A stretch of DNA of 64,000 nucleotides from Congeria kusceri. Taxonomy: Eukaryota > Mollusca > Bivalvia > Myida > Dreissenidae. Within the stretch, counting starts at the first letter, position 1. The number at the start of each line of letters is the position of its first letter. The stretch is taken from positions 97,501 to 161,500 of the forward strand of contig JAPFQT010000167.1 of NCBI GenBank assembly GCA_027627225.1. The letters are read 5' to 3'. Made by a program: the position numbers and the translations under genes. This document shows positions 1 through 12,017 of this stretch, piece by piece. The notes under the pieces were generated by a model. It was not told where the DNA came from. It saw only the letters and a list, made by a program, of their open reading frames with translations, and ran no database searches.

Positions 1-1082
1 ACTTAATATTGTAAAACGGGAAATGAATATCCATACAGAAACAATGTAGTATTGTTATACCTTGGATGGGAATACAGTTCAACATAGATTCCGCTTTTTT
101 ATAAACAAAACACAAAACAATGTAACATATGTGATCTTATTGTGCGTGTTTTGTTTTTAAGCCTTGTAAATTTATTGTTTTGTGGTAGAGTAGTTACATG
201 TGTCTTCGTGAACAATCTTATTTACAAACATTACCTTGCCTACTATTGAAATATCACTAGATTGGCATTGCTTTTATTGAAACACTTGTAATCTCTCATT
301 ATTGTTTATATGATTTTAATGTAGCAATAACCACAGTTGATTTGATTTTTGTTCTTACACAAATAGTCATACATCAAGCGATACCTGTGTTGTATTTATG
401 TGGTCTGCTGTTTGAGTAATTAGTGTTCTTAAAGCTCCCGCAATCACGCTCTTGTGGAACTCATATGAGCGAAACCTAAGATATTGCCCTATCTTGTGTC
501 AACTTGAGTCCCATTTTACTCCTTGGCAACGTTGGAGTCTAAATACCAAAAACGTACCACATAACCGACGTCTAATGACACAAATATACTGAACATATCA
601 TTCTAGCTATGGTTTATAACACTATTATCTGCTTTTTGTCTTAAAGGGACTATGTCTACGAAACATTGCACTTTAGAGATCCGCATCAGGCTATATTGCA
701 AGAACACTACATCTCATTTTGGTTACGTTTTTCTCATGTTAATCGGTACTGCAAGCACTGCATGTACTCTTGTTCTGCGGATTGATACTGTGCTATAAAT
801 AAATGTTTTACTACGGTCCACTCACACCCATCATACGATGCGGTCATTATACGTGCTTACGTGTATTATTCCTCTAGCGTGCCATCTATACCACGTATAC
901 AGCTTCGTCATTGTGACTTCCTCCATCAATTGTGCCGTCTCTTAGAGTGACGTTTCGAGTGTAACTCAAAGTTTAATCAGTGTCCATCCAAAATAATTCA
1001 TCTGTTGTTACAAACTGTACATTACATGTTTGATGAAACAGGTGATTAAACTAAATGCAGCGGCGTATGTTATGACGTTTTA
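1..1082. other. non-coding AT-rich DNA
   Basis: No reading frame of note, no RNA gene and no clear repeat structure could be seen. Base composition is that of the surrounding non-coding DNA. Confidence 0.6.
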
Positions 1083-1093
1083 ACACAATCACG

Positions 1094-1252
1094 TACAGTT
1101 CGCGAAATGCGACGAACCGATTTGATCGCGAAGCGCAGATCGCTCGCTCGCGATGTCACGAAATTTCGCTAATTCTCGTTACGAAAAATCGCGATTTTTC
1201 GCGAACTTTCGTGGCAAATATTATGTACCGCCACGAATCGTGACGAGACATT
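1094..1252. repeat. CpG-dense TCGCGAA-rich block (left)
   Basis: Rich in TTCGCGA, GATCGCG, TCGCTCGC and CGAAATTTCG-type words, many palindromic. It pairs in inverted orientation with the block at 2743-2905. Confidence 0.5.
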
Positions 1253-2742
1253 AATTAGTAAAATGCACACCTGTTCGCAATATTTTCACTTAGCGGTGAA
1301 TAAATAATTCGTGTTCGAAAACTTTGCGGAATTGATATTTGAATTTATTCCTTTGAATTATATTAGCTACAAAATCATTCAAATTAAGGTGTGACATTTG
1401 TTGCAGAAGATGTGAACGCTAATAATCGAATTTTCAATGTATTACCATTTAACCGCCCTAATAAATGGAGAACTGGTTATTCGTTGCCATTAAAAAACCC
1501 TAATAGTATTATGATATAAAGACTGAAAACAATTTTGCTATGTACTTCTATCTTATGTCGGCTATATGTAGCTTCATTATCATTCGGGATGTGAAACTGG
1601 AATTTTAAATGAATATTTAAAAAAAAGATAAATCCCAAAATATATAAACATGAATAAAAACAATTACGATGCCACGATCAGTTTTTTTGCTATATTGACA
1701 CGTCAGATAACACATTGGTGGCCTGTATACACAACATGTGAAAACACTGAATGGCAGTTATGGTCAACACACATTCACCCCCACCCCTCATCGGGAACCG
1801 GTAGTATGCAGAACAAATTATATTTTCTTTAGCAAACACCAATTTTAATAGAGGCTACAACAACCGTTGTGATGGTTTTCGTTTGATATTCATCTGTATT
1901 TACATTTATTTTGTTTACCGATGAGTAAACAATAAGTAAATTCTATAAAAACATGTTACAATGAAACCAAACGTTACACATAATTATAGACACTTACGTA
2001 TATATAACCACCTTCAATACAACTCAAGTACATGATTATTATAAATTTATTATAAATATCGTGTCAAAATGTCGGTGATTTGCATCTTTATGATGATTAT
2101 AAATGCGATAAAATTGAATATGCTGGTATACGGGTGAGAATGGCATATATGTACATGTAAACAAATAATCTGAATGGATATTCTAAAAGAAGGAATGTTT
2201 GAAATAATCACGCCAATGAAGAATAAAATAATAATGCGTTTTTATAACCATCACAAGAACCCCGTACACATTCAGATAACAATCTAAACAATTCATTAAC
2301 GATTAACTAATAAATTATTTAAATGGACATCAGTTAATATCATTGTAAACGTGACTTCAAATAAAGCATATTAGTGAAATGTGACATATTCGTAAAAGGG
2401 TGATTATTTGTAGCGAACACAAGAACAATCAATGATTTATAATTTTAAGTAGATTTTAATGATTATTGTACAAATGTTAACATAAACGTATATAAACTCT
2501 ATTTGAAATCAGTGTTACTTTTATATGCGTTTTCACTGTTTTCTTTGATTAATACTTTCAAATAATTGGGCTTTATTATATAATTATTTATTAATTAACC
2601 GTAATATGAAAGATACATAATTAATGTATCTACATTTAACATACACTGTGCGACACACAATATGGAAAATAACATGTTGGGATAAGACCGTTAAAACTGT
2701 ACAACTCTTATTTTTTAAGAGCTTAAGCACATATACCTTTAT

Positions 2743-2905
2743 AATCGCCGCGAATCGCGACTACATTTCGTGACATATTCGTCGCGAAATCTTACGCTGG
2801 GGTCGCCGCTATATTTATCAAATCGTCGCGAACTTTCGTGACGTCGCTTCGCGAATATTGTCACGACGTCACGGAAGCACACATTCTGCGGGTTTCGCGT
2901 GTCAC
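2743..2905. repeat. CpG-dense TCGCGAA-rich block (right)
   Basis: Contains GCCGCGAATCGCGAC, TCGTCGCGAA (twice) and TTCGTGACGTCGC words. Its reverse complement resembles the block at 1094-1252. Confidence 0.5.
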
Positions 2906-2925
2906 GTACTGTACTGTGTTAGCTT

Positions 2926-5394
2926 CATATTTTCGCGCCACCTTTGTGCATACCAAGCCCCGATAGATGACTATGCATTACAACACTGCGCTACGTTTGA
3001 TTTAACTTAAAATAGTATTTTTAATACCTATTGCCATGATGCTTTGATGAATAGAAATTTTACTGTCAGTAAAGTGTGCTGATATGTGATGTCCTTGGAC
3101 AATTCAATAAAGTAAGTGATGTTTATGTTTTACTTTCTATACCGATAGACACAAGGAGTTTGAAATATTTCTTCCAACAACACAAACAAATCAGAGAAAC
3201 TGGTCTATGCTGCCCAATAAAGCATTTTGCCAGTACATGTGACAGTCAGATAACAGCTGAATTATAGCGGACGTTGGAACTAATGCACCGTCCTCGATTA
3301 TATTGTCTATATGGGGATATAAAAAACACCAGCAATAAAACGGAAAATAATTCTATTTGTCGCCTCTTTCAATATCAAATTGTCTGTGTCAACTCCAAAA
3401 TGATCAACAGCTATTTGAAAAAGATAGACGAAATGGTTAATGTGCCGTTTGACGAAAATTACACCGAAAGTGAAACTAGGATTCCTATGCCAGACATGCA
3501 CGTCACTCGTGAAAACAAAAACAAAAGGAGCAGTCGCGGATCTTATAACGTTAAAATTACAGCTTATGCAAATTAATCGAAATTTTCCCCACAATACATA
3601 CACCGATAAAATGGGAAAAAGTAATATTCAGTTCTTAAATAATATCTAATTTGGTCTGTAATAAAATGGAATACTCACATTTGGGATGTTCCGGGTATCC
3701 AAGCACTAAGTACAGTTTTTTTCTTATTTAATTGATTATGATGGAACACTGGGAATCACGTTTAATGGTCTACATTATTAACATAGGTTAATGTTTATAT
3801 ATTCATGCACTGAATCGTTTGTAATAGTAAGTAGTCTGAACCATGTAAATACTGAATTCATATATCTAGTGGGACAACCCGCCACCAACTTATAATGTCG
3901 TCACTGGTTTGCTCCCTTAATAAATGTGTATTTTATTCTACGAAGCAATCTTAATATATATTCCTGTACAAAGTACACTAACTTGTTTTACAGGATGAGG
4001 AAGTATAGAAATACCACTTTCGTAAAGATAAACGGACAGGTATTGAATTTCTGTTTTTATTATAATGTAAATTTACCTTACTATGGTTTTAAACGTGTGC
4101 ATTGTATTGCATAGGACATTGAATGTGTATCCACTCGTTACGAGACCTCGACATCAAACATAACACTCGTAACATAACATAATCGTTTTTGTTTCTGTTT
4201 TGATTTCTTACAGTTGTGTGTTTATGTTGAATTCTACTGCTCTTAAAATCTATAACGTGCAAAAATTATAATAATAAAGGAATACCGGTAGATCCGTTTG
4301 CAGCTACCCGATGCCGCTTTGATCTCTAATTGTGGCCTTTACGTTTAACCTATTGCCTTGATACATATCCGCGCCAAGCTGTCTTGTTGACCATCCATGG
4401 CCAAGCTGTAAGTCCAATTTCGCCATTTGACCATTACCCTCGTTTATGCTCGTGAAATGCCGTCTACATGTAATTTAGGCAATCATTTGTAATTTAAAGT
4501 TGGACTGACTATTTGTAGTAATAAGACAATCCCTCGATCGATTAATTTATAGTTCCGACACATAAACAGCTAATTTCGAGTTTTGGCCTATCAGTTTACC
4601 CTTGATATCGGACCTGTTTCATGTGCGCTTCAAGCTATCTAATTGAGGCTAACATGAGTGCCTAGTAGTAATACAATCCTATGCTGCAAAGCAGAGGACA
4701 TTGTAAGGGGTAAGACATGTTGCATAACTGTTAAGTTTTTTTAGCATGTCTATGTTATTTCAAATATTCTGATGAAAGTATCCATACTTATGTACTTGTT
4801 CCACTTACAGGAGGATATCTATGTACTGTAATGTCATTGTTTTGCGAATACAACTTAGTATTTATTATTACAACCAGGATTATTGGAGCATGTACCGTAC
4901 TAAACTTACAGAAGTGATACAAACATAATTTTATATTCATGTTTGCGAATACAAATATTTGTTTATCATTAAGATTAATTATTTACCGTTGTAAGCACGA
5001 TATATAGTATTAATCCTCAATGACTAATCAGAGATTAATAATTGTGTTGTGTATTCCACCCTACCAAAGCGGTTTAACTCCCAAAGGCACAAACCCAACT
5101 TTATTAACGTTTGTCTTTGTGTTTGTTTTGTGTGTTTTGTACATGTACGATGATGTTTGGGCAAAGGATAACAAGCATGTATCTCTTCTTTGAGATTCAG
5201 ATATTAAATAGTCAAGCCAACTATTCGGATAGTTTGTTGTAAATTAAATGATAATGTCCTAGTTGATATAACTTCATGTAGTATGTTGAACGCTGTGAAA
5301 TATAATATCTGTTTACGTCTTGTTTGAAATATGTTTGATACCTGTCATTGTACACTCGCTTTTATATTTGGATATCTTTCTTTTAAAACTGTGA
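2926..5394. other. non-coding DNA with one weak ORF
   Basis: Mostly AT-rich sequence without recognisable elements. A possible internal exon lies at 3996-4041 (acceptor TTGTTTTACAG, donor GTATTG) but it stands alone and breaks the phase pattern seen downstream. Confidence 0.45.
3274..3576 (+). CDS. weak open frame, no recognised product
   Basis: A 100-codon frame whose second half (from about residue 30) is hydrophilic and protein-like in composition, including the stretch DENYTESETRIPMPDMH. The opposite strand is also open over nearly the same interval, which lowers the value of the open frame as evidence. No domain, signal peptide or splice context is apparent. It may be a chance frame or an isolated exon. 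Confidence 0.15.
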   Translation: MELMHRPRLYCLYGDIKNTSNKTENNSICRLFQYQIVCVNSKMINSYLKKIDEMVNVPFDENYTESETRIPMPDMHVTRENKNKRSSRGSYNVKITAYAN

Positions 5395-5850
5395 CACAAA
5401 TAACGGTTTCAATTTCACATTAATATACACGGCAATTCGTCTGCATACCTACATTTTCTCATCACATTCGTTTTCTCGTGTTCAAGATTATATTTCGAAA
5501 TAAAATAAGGCAATATAATGCTAGTAGTTTAAGAATGTAAGTAGTTGGTCTATACAGGTAAATATTCAGATGGTTTGACTCTTTCATCATGGAGGTAGGA
5601 CCGTTCAAATGTACATGTACATGCGAATGATTTAGCCTCGTGTTTTTTGTGTGAATATAACATGTAAAAGTAAAACGAACGTATGCTTTTAAAATGATTG
5701 GTTGTTTTGAAAATACAAGGGCGTATCAATGATATCAGCAGGAAAGGCGTTTATTTAATTTTTAATTTCTTTCGAACAGCCATAACATTTATTGTAAATA
5801 GTGTCTGAATAAATAGTTGGTTTCAAAAAAGCAAAAACCAACAAAAACAT
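5395..5850. repeat. dispersed repeat, copy 1 (left flank of minisatellite)
   Basis: This stretch matches 11505-12000 at intervals in the same order: a CTACATT-TCTCATC word, a TTCGAA-containing word, CGTATCAATG/CATATCAATGG, AGCAGGAA, and CATAACATTTATT followed by an A-rich end. Divergence is considerable, so the copies are old. In both places the flank is followed by a tandem array and later by the word AACGACTTGTCGTTTTGCAAAGG in two short parts. Confidence 0.5.
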
Positions 5851-6099
5851 CAAAATATGTCTGTAACTATATTTACATTGGTACCAGTCGTATTTTGGTT
5901 CATATAGTGGATTAAACCGTGTCATTGGTTAAGCACATATAAATAATACCATGTGTTTATTATAACTATGCTAAATATTCGTGTGATGACCGACTATCGT
6001 AATATGAAAATGTGGCTGTTTTAAACGAGATTGTAAACACAACGAATCGGTTAAAAATGTAAACCTTTTCTCCAATTTGAATTTTTAATTGTATCAAAT

Positions 6100-6570
6100 T
6101 GATTTCCATTGACATTTTTGTGTGTGCAATAACTGATACGCCATCTTATCAAATCGATTTTCATTTTGATTTGATTGTTTCTGTAGGAAATGGTACGCCG
6201 GCGTATCGAATCGATTTTCTTTTAGATTTTTATTTTTCTTTAAGAAATGATTCGCCGGCTTATCAAACAGATTTTCATTCAAATATGAATCTTTCTGTAA
6301 TAAACACTGGCTTATCGCCTTGCTTTTCAATTTGATTTTCATTCAGATTTTATTTTTCTGTAAGAAATGATATGCCGGCTTATCAATTTTATTTTTCATA
6401 TAAATTTGAATATTTCTGTAAAAAAATGATACGTCGGCTTATCAAATACATTTCCGTGCGAATTGAGTTTTTCTCTAAGAAATGATACGCCGGCTTATCA
6501 ACAAGCTTTTGATTCCAATTTGGATTTTTCTGTAACAAATGATACTCCGGCTTATCGAATTGATTTTAGT
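6100..6570. repeat. minisatellite, ~57-bp unit, 8 copies
   Basis: Eight copies of a unit marked by GATACGCCGGCTTATCAAAT followed by a T-rich GATTTTCATT/TTTCTGTAAGAA segment. The GG of the marker (or its position) recurs with spacings of about 57, 57, 52, 68, 59, 56 and 57 bp. Because most spacings are near 57 (19 codons), both strands stay open for about 80 codons. The minus frame repeats an N-x-N-x-FD-x-x-AYxFL pattern, which I read as a by-product of the repeat and not a gene. Confidence 0.85.
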
Positions 6571-6829
6571 TTAAATTAGTTTTCTGTCATTTATTTGGAT
6601 GAAACTCTGTTTTGATTATTGTTTACAATGAGTTCAATGGCATGATGTGAATATCTTTAAAAATGACACTTTGTTGTGGTTTTCATATATACACTCCAAA
6701 AAATATGGAAAAAATTAACAAACCTAACCATTGAAAATTCGATTTGCACGACTGTATTTTGGGAATGATTAGACTTGCCATTTTTAAAAGAAAGCATTTC
6801 TGGCAAAGAATATGTTTACACCTTAACGT

Positions 6830-7030
6830 ATGTTGTACTTCGTTAACGACTTGTCGTTTTGCAAAGGTTCACAAAGAGAATACTGGGATAGTGTTGAATA
6901 CAAATACGTTCATTTAGCGAGGCTTAGAAAACCTAAACCATTAGCCTTGGATTGCGGCTTAGGTTTTTGTGCAGAGCAAATAAACATATCTGTATTCAAC
7001 ACTTACCTGGTATTCTATTTATCCCATCAT
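6830..7030. mobile_element. hairpin element (family M), copy 1
   Basis: The arm 6879-6904 (containing ATAGTGTTGAATAC) is the inverse of 6991-7016 (GTATTCAACACTTACCTGG). The centre has the word GCGAGGCTTAGAAAACC, which recurs at about 44577 and 48057 and, altered, at about 51451. Just upstream, 6845-6858 is the palindrome AACGACTTGTCGTT, repeated at 12993-13006. A degenerate folded-back MITE is the simplest reading. Confidence 0.45.
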
Positions 7031-7234
7031 TGTCTGACTTTATTTTGAAAATAAACGAAAGAATATCACTGAATAATAACGCAAAACATCAAATTACGTC
7101 ACGAAAACAAACATCATGACGTCATTATAATGCACGTGTTTGCTGTATTCACCAGTATGAAATACAGCTTATCCCACGTTTTTGTTTCCTCAATGCAGGC
7201 ATGATGATGGGATAAAAATGATATTCAGCACTAA

Positions 7235-8588
7235 TTTAATTAATTTCTTTTGACAAAATTGCCAATACTTATGGCAATACATTATTGTCATTGTGTAAAG
7301 AGAATAATGTATGTATAGTCAATGGGCGATTAGAGCCGGGTAATTAGACGTGATATAATTTAAACAGAAACATATTTGCTGCTAGTGTAGTCGAATATTT
7401 TATATGTGATTATGAAATATTTGGTCGGTTTAACGGTATTTGTGTACATGACATGACGTAATTCTCGGATCATTGCCCAATTGAGTTCCAATTAAATTGC
7501 GTCAATACTGCATCTATTGTTAATACTGCTAGTTTTGAAAAATTATTGTGGGACGATAGCTCAATTAAAAATGACGAATTGCAAAACGTGTTGTATGATA
7601 ATAAACAAGTTTTTGATGTATTGCTGAGAAGTTTGTTTTCAGATGGTTTAACATATATTAATACCTAGATGAATAGTTTGTCAAGTACTATTTTGGATCT
7701 GTCATTTAAGGTTTATGGTAAAATATGTCGCACTAAAGTCAATAGCAATCGAAATAGTGGTAAGAAATCCCCTTGGTTTTATATTGACTGAAGAAATGCT
7801 AAGTCGACTTTTAATCAAAGTAAACGCATGTTTAAAACTAATTCTAGTAAATAGACTGATTTTTTTGAATGCATGGAGTGATTTAAATGTATCAAACGTA
7901 AGGCTAACCAATCTTTTTACAGGAGCGAAACACAGAAATTGTCTGTGTTAAGTAAAAATGGTTCACGCACGTTTTGGAAACATGCTAATAAATTTAAAAG
8001 TAATAAAAAGTCTATATCACCTGACCTTTCTTTTGAAGAATTTACCAATCATTTTCGTAATGTGTCAAGTAATCCAAATAATAGCACTTATAGAGATAAT
8101 AATGCAAATCAGTATGATGGGTATGAGAATATAAATATTGATAGTTTAGACTGCCAATTTAACGTAGAAGAGATTTGTAAAACTACTGGTAACATGTCCA
8201 GATATCAAAGTTGTGATATGTCTGGCAATGTTGCGGATTTCTTTATTCATGCAAAACATTTTATTGCTCCCTATTTGACGACCATTTTTAATCATATATT
8301 TGATAGTGATATTTATCCTTTCGAATGGACTTAAGGTGTAATTGTACCTATATATTAGATAAGGTTGTAAATCAAATTCCTCGATTTATAGAAGAATAAC
8401 ATTAATAAATATAATCGCTAAAATATTCTCACTTGGGCTAAGAAATAGGACGAATAAATGGCGTGAACATGAGCAGAAGTTAAACGATGCTCAATTTGGT
8501 TTTCGCGATAATCGTAATACTGTTGATTGTATATTCATCCTGCATACTATAATACAGAAAATTCTTGCTAATAATTTAAAACTATACT
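7235..8588 (+). pseudogene. old LINE (non-LTR retrotransposon), 5' part: endonuclease end to RT motif before the split
   Basis: Read in one main frame with stops, this gives the C-terminal part of an exo/endonuclease domain (about 7253-7500: YGNTLLSLCKENN, VNGRLEPG, then FSDHCPIEFQLN with the hallmark SDH), a linker (KSPWFYID...FYRSETQKL), and the pre-RT region 7939-8334 (SRTFWKHANKFK, ISPDLSFEEFTNHF, LTTIFNHIFDS). After a frame break it continues into RT motif QFGFRDNRNTVDCIF at about 8494-8538. Multiple stops and indels show that it is dead. It ends at the target-site copy 8583-8588, where a second LINE was inserted, and resumes at 9987. The clade is uncertain, with a CR1/jockey-like domain order. 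Confidence 0.85.
8583..8588. repeat. target-site duplication, left copy (TATACT)
   Basis: TATACT immediately precedes the inserted LINE and is repeated at 9987-9992 after its poly(A). Removing the insert plus one copy restores the host frame ...NNLKLYYVFIDYEKAFD, which fixes the insertion point. Confidence 0.8.
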
Positions 8589-9932
8589 AAGAGGTTTAAA
8601 GATGATTGATTAGTTTTCCTTTGTTAGCTCTCTGAAGTGCTCATGGATCCGTAGGAATTGTCACTGGGAATGGAAAATGGATAAATATTGTTAATTTAAT
8701 GATTGATCTTCAAAAAATATACAACTGTGGCAGTCACTATCCTGAAAACTTAATTAACAAGATACAAAATGAATTTTGGAAAGATACATTGAAATCATTT
8801 GCTGAACTTTGTAGAAAAGAATCACTTAAAAATCAGCTTTTGCTACAAAATCCAATATTCTATAACCCAGACATAACAATTGGTAACAAAAGTGTATTTT
8901 TTAAATCATGGTTTGAAAAAGGCGTTCATTTTGTTGGGGACTTGATGCACAATGCTGAACTTTTAACTTTTTATAGTTATGATGATTTCTGCAAACTATA
9001 TAACTTCCATCCAAACTACTTATTTTTCCTAGGAATTATTAAGGCAGTTGCAAGATACATGAAGCTTAGAAGCTCTTATGATACTTACTTTATGAAGCCG
9101 TTTATTCCCACTAGCCTAAGGTCCCTCTTAGAAAACAAAAAAGGTACAAAACCTATGTATGATATAATTAGCAAAAATGAGTCTTCACCAGTGTGTATAG
9201 ATAAATGGTCGAACATTTTTAATTCTATTGAAACAAAAGAATGGCGACATATTTTTGATATGCCTTTTCGTATTACACAGGATACCAATTTACAGTGGTT
9301 TCAATATAGAATTGTACATAGAATCATAGGTACAAACTCCTTCTTATTTAAAATTGGTTATGCCACTTCAGCAAATTGTACCTTCTGTCAAACTGAATGT
9401 GAAACTATTCAACATATATTTTGGGAATGTAAACATGTCAATCAGTTAATAACCGAATTTTTTTCTGGTTGTAATCATTTTTCGAACTTTCTTAATATGC
9501 CTTCCTTTATACTGGGACATGCAAATACAAATGGACCCTTAAACTTAACATTTGTTTTGATCAAAATGTTTATTTATAATTGTAAAATGAACCAAACTAG
9601 ACCCACTCTTAAAGCAGCCAAATCGTACCTGTCCTTGCATTGCCATGTACTAAATGAAATTAACTATTTTAATGATTTGCGTAAAAGTAAAGAATGGGAA
9701 CTATTGTTACCCCTTTTCCAGTAGTTGTGATATGGGACCTTAGAAATTTTGTATTGTCAACTTTTTATTAACAAATATTGTTTATATTGTGATGTAAAAG
9801 CTATTGATGGTAAAATGTATAAAATGTGTTATAATATGCATATATTTCTTGTAAACTCTGTACGGTGTGGAGTGGGATGCCCTCGACCCTCACACACCTA
9901 TTGACGAGGAAAATAAAATATATTTTGAACGG

Positions 9933-9986
<54 letters not shown>
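8589..9986 (+). mobile_element. 5'-truncated young LINE inserted in the old LINE
   Basis: A 1.4-kb insert bounded by TATACT copies and ending in an uninterrupted run of 54 A (9933-9986). It contains the C-terminal part of a LINE ORF2 plus about 200 nt of 3' UTR. Truncation at the 5' end, the poly(A) tail and the short target-site duplication are the signature of target-primed reverse transcription. The uninterrupted A-run suggests that insertion is recent relative to the host LINE. Confidence 0.9.
8699..9724 (+). CDS. LINE ORF2 C-terminal region (fragment)
   Basis: 341 open codons without a break. The start ATG is only the first one in the frame: homologous reading extends upstream as VTGNGKWINIVNL and, after a frameshift near 8650, as SLKCSWIRR, a typical LINE post-RT motif. 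The C-terminal half carries PFRITQDTNLQWFQYRIVHR followed by a zinc-knuckle-like CTFCQTECETIQHIFWEC (residues about 227-244), as in L1/Tx1-type ORF2 proteins. The RT and endonuclease domains are missing through 5' truncation, so the fragment cannot transpose by itself. The clade call is inference. Confidence 0.85.
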   Translation: MIDLQKIYNCGSHYPENLINKIQNEFWKDTLKSFAELCRKESLKNQLLLQNPIFYNPDITIGNKSVFFKSWFEKGVHFVGDLMHNAELLTFYSYDDFCKLYNFHPNYLFFLGIIKAVARYMKLRSSYDTYFMKPFIPTSLRSLLENKKGTKPMYDIISKNESSPVCIDKWSNIFNSIETKEWRHIFDMPFRITQDTNLQWFQYRIVHRIIGTNSFLFKIGYATSANCTFCQTECETIQHIFWECKHVNQLITEFFSGCNHFSNFLNMPSFILGHANTNGPLNLTFVLIKMFIYNCKMNQTRPTLKAAKSYLSLHCHVLNEINYFNDLRKSKEWELLLPLFQ

Positions 9987-9990
<4 letters not shown>

Positions 9991-9992
9991 CT
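9987..9992. repeat. target-site duplication, right copy (TATACT)
   Basis: Directly follows the 54-A tail and matches 8583-8588. Confidence 0.8.
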
Positions 9993-10975
9993 ATGTATTT
10001 ATTGATTATGAAAAGGCTTTTGACACCGTTATACATGATGCATTGTGGATACAATTAGCTAATTCCCATGTAAGTCGTAAACTGTTAAAAATGCTTAAAT
10101 CTGAATATTCAAATGTTGAAGCTTGTGTTTAAAATTATCAACACGTGGCGTATTTTGAACTGTTTGACATAATACTTGGTGTCAAACAAGGAAAGCCTGT
10201 ATCTCCTCTACTGTTTATATTATTTATAAATGATATCAAGGATTATATTGATGTGTCTAAAATGCATGTAAATGCTATTGAAAAGGTATCACTATATATG
10301 TTACTATTTGCGGATGGTATTGCTTTATACGACTGATCCCAATAGTTTGCAGGCCCAGCTAGATTGTGTAAACCAATATTCGTCTAAATCGGGCCTCAAG
10401 ATAAATGTTGCTAAAACAAAAATATGTATATTTGAACGCAAACTATCTAGAAATAATTTAACATGGAGTATAAACAATAATAATATTGAGGATGTTGATA
10501 GTTTGGGTTACCTTGGTATGAAATTTTATTATACCGAAAGTCTTGCTAATGCTGTAAAAGCACTAAATGAACGGGCTCTGACGGCATATAATGGCCTTAT
10601 ATCACTGTTTACTAGAGTACATTCAGATATTAAAACAAAATTGTTACTGTTTGATTCGAATGTTTCACCTGTTATTTTGTATGGTAGTGAGATTTGGGGC
10701 ATATATGACTTCAAGGTGGTAAACAAAATCCATATAAAATTTTGTAAGCATATTGTTGGCGTGCGTACTCAAACATCCACAGTTGCCGTCCTTGGCGAAT
10801 TAGTTAGATTCCCACCTTCGATTATTTGCAGGGAAAGAGCCTTCAAATATTGGTATAACATTATGAAAAATTACGTCCAGGCAAAGTATTTATATAACAT
10901 ATTTTAGATAACAGTTTTAATTCGTTGAATTTCAAAAAACGAAATGTTGGAGTAGTGACTTCTAGATTTCTAAGT
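9987..10975 (+). pseudogene. old LINE, 3' part: RT motifs A-C and C-terminus
   Basis: Starts with RT motif A, YYVFIDYEKAFDTVIHDALW, continuing the frame broken at 8588. Motif B is at 10166-10242 (GVKQGKPVSPLLFILFINDI). Motif C, normally FADD, reads LLFADGIALYD at about 10296-10335, so the second catalytic Asp is changed to Gly. After a stop and frame change the rest is open at 10272-10907 (SGLKINVAKTKICIF, YGSEIWGIYD, IKFCKHIVGVRTQTSTVAVL, RERAFKYWYNIMKN). No poly(A) end could be placed. The element is inactive by stops, frameshifts and the motif C change. Confidence 0.85.
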
Positions 10976-11504
10976 TAGAAAACGTGTATACGTATATAAT
11001 TAAATGTGTAGTTCAAACCAATTATACTAGTTTTTCTCGTTTATAACTAAACTAACCCTAAGTCGGGAATAACTCGAACAGGTGTATCGATGTCACATTC
11101 GAAATATTTGCCTTCATTCATCGCTTTTATTGAAGTTACTACATGATTTTCTTGATTTTCAAGGTCTGGTCACTATATCAAATATAAGTATAATCGAATT
11201 ATTTTATTAGTAGTCTTATCTCAATTTGTGAACGACAGTTAAAAGTATGAAGACAAAAAAGATGCTCCGCTCAGTTTTAGTGTTGAAAATTGTAGCGTCG
11301 ATCGAAAACAAATGCTAGACTGATGACAATAACCACATCGATAAGTAGTGAAAGTAGCATCATTTACTCAAGTCGGGATTGCCTTCTTCCCATAAAAAGG
11401 TTACATTACACCAACATTTATTTTCATGATGCAATGTCGCTACAATCGTCGGGAAAAGTTATAATTTTCAATTTAATTGTTAACTTTCGCGTAACACAAG
11501 AAAT
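10976..11504. other. non-coding AT-rich DNA
   Basis: Nothing recognisable beyond short chance frames. Confidence 0.5.
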
Positions 11505-12000
11505 AATAAATAAAGCTTTAACATACATAAATATTTGTCTGCGTACATGAACCTACATTGTCTCATCCCATACACTTTCTCTCGTTCAAGTGTATATGAA
11601 TTTATTTCGAACTAATAAATAATCAATTAACGTCATCGAAACAAGTCATTATACTATTATTAAGTTAATATTTTCAAAATGTACGAAGTTGGTATTGAAA
11701 TTAACTGATGTTTTAACTCTGCACAAAAGAGATTCGACCGATCACATTTCATTTCTATCAGCTTGTGTGTACATGCATATATTTGACCTTGATGCTGTTT
11801 GTTGTGTTTAACATGTTTAAGTGAAACGTACACATACCTTTAAATATGGCTTGTTTTTATATACATGGGCATATCAATGGTCTAAGCAGGAATGACGTTC
11901 CTTTTGTTGTTGTTTTTTTTACTTTCTTTAAAACATTCATAACATTTATTTGAAATAATAAAACCAAATAATCGTTTCCTTTAAAAAAACAAATGGTCGT
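11505..12000. repeat. dispersed repeat, copy 2 (left flank of 24-bp minisatellite)
   Basis: Diverged copy of 5395-5850 in the same orientation. The shared anchors include ACCTACATT-TCTCATC, TATCAATGGTCTAAGCAGGAA versus the same words at 5727-5745, and CATAACATTTATT. It runs directly into the 24-bp array. Confidence 0.5.
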
Positions 12001-12017
12001 TTAAGTTGGATAGTGCT

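Larger units (their letters stand above)
1083..2925. mobile_element. candidate non-autonomous DNA element with CpG-rich inverted ends
   Basis: Two unusually CpG-dense blocks, 1094-1252 and 2743-2905, stand out from AT-rich surroundings. Both are built from TCGCGAA/TTCGCGA and GTGACG-like words. The reverse complement of the right block resembles the left one: both begin near a CACGTACAGT-like word followed by TTCGCGAAA, and share CGCGAAGCG and GTCACGAAA. The 1.5 kb between them is AT-rich without a credible gene. This is the architecture of a non-autonomous DNA transposon with long degenerate terminal inverted repeats, but I could not define a target-site duplication. It could also be two independent insertions of one CpG-rich repeat in opposite orientation. 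Confidence 0.35.

Noticed and set aside
6094..6342. Minus-strand 82-codon frame with a 19-residue repeat
   Set aside because: Explained by the 57-bp minisatellite. Open on both strands.
6100..6570. CRISPR array
   Set aside because: The units are contiguous and vary throughout, without constant repeats separated by unique spacers. The DNA is eukaryotic.
9867..10058. Frame with a poly-Lys run
   Set aside because: It reads through the LINE poly(A) tail into the host LINE.
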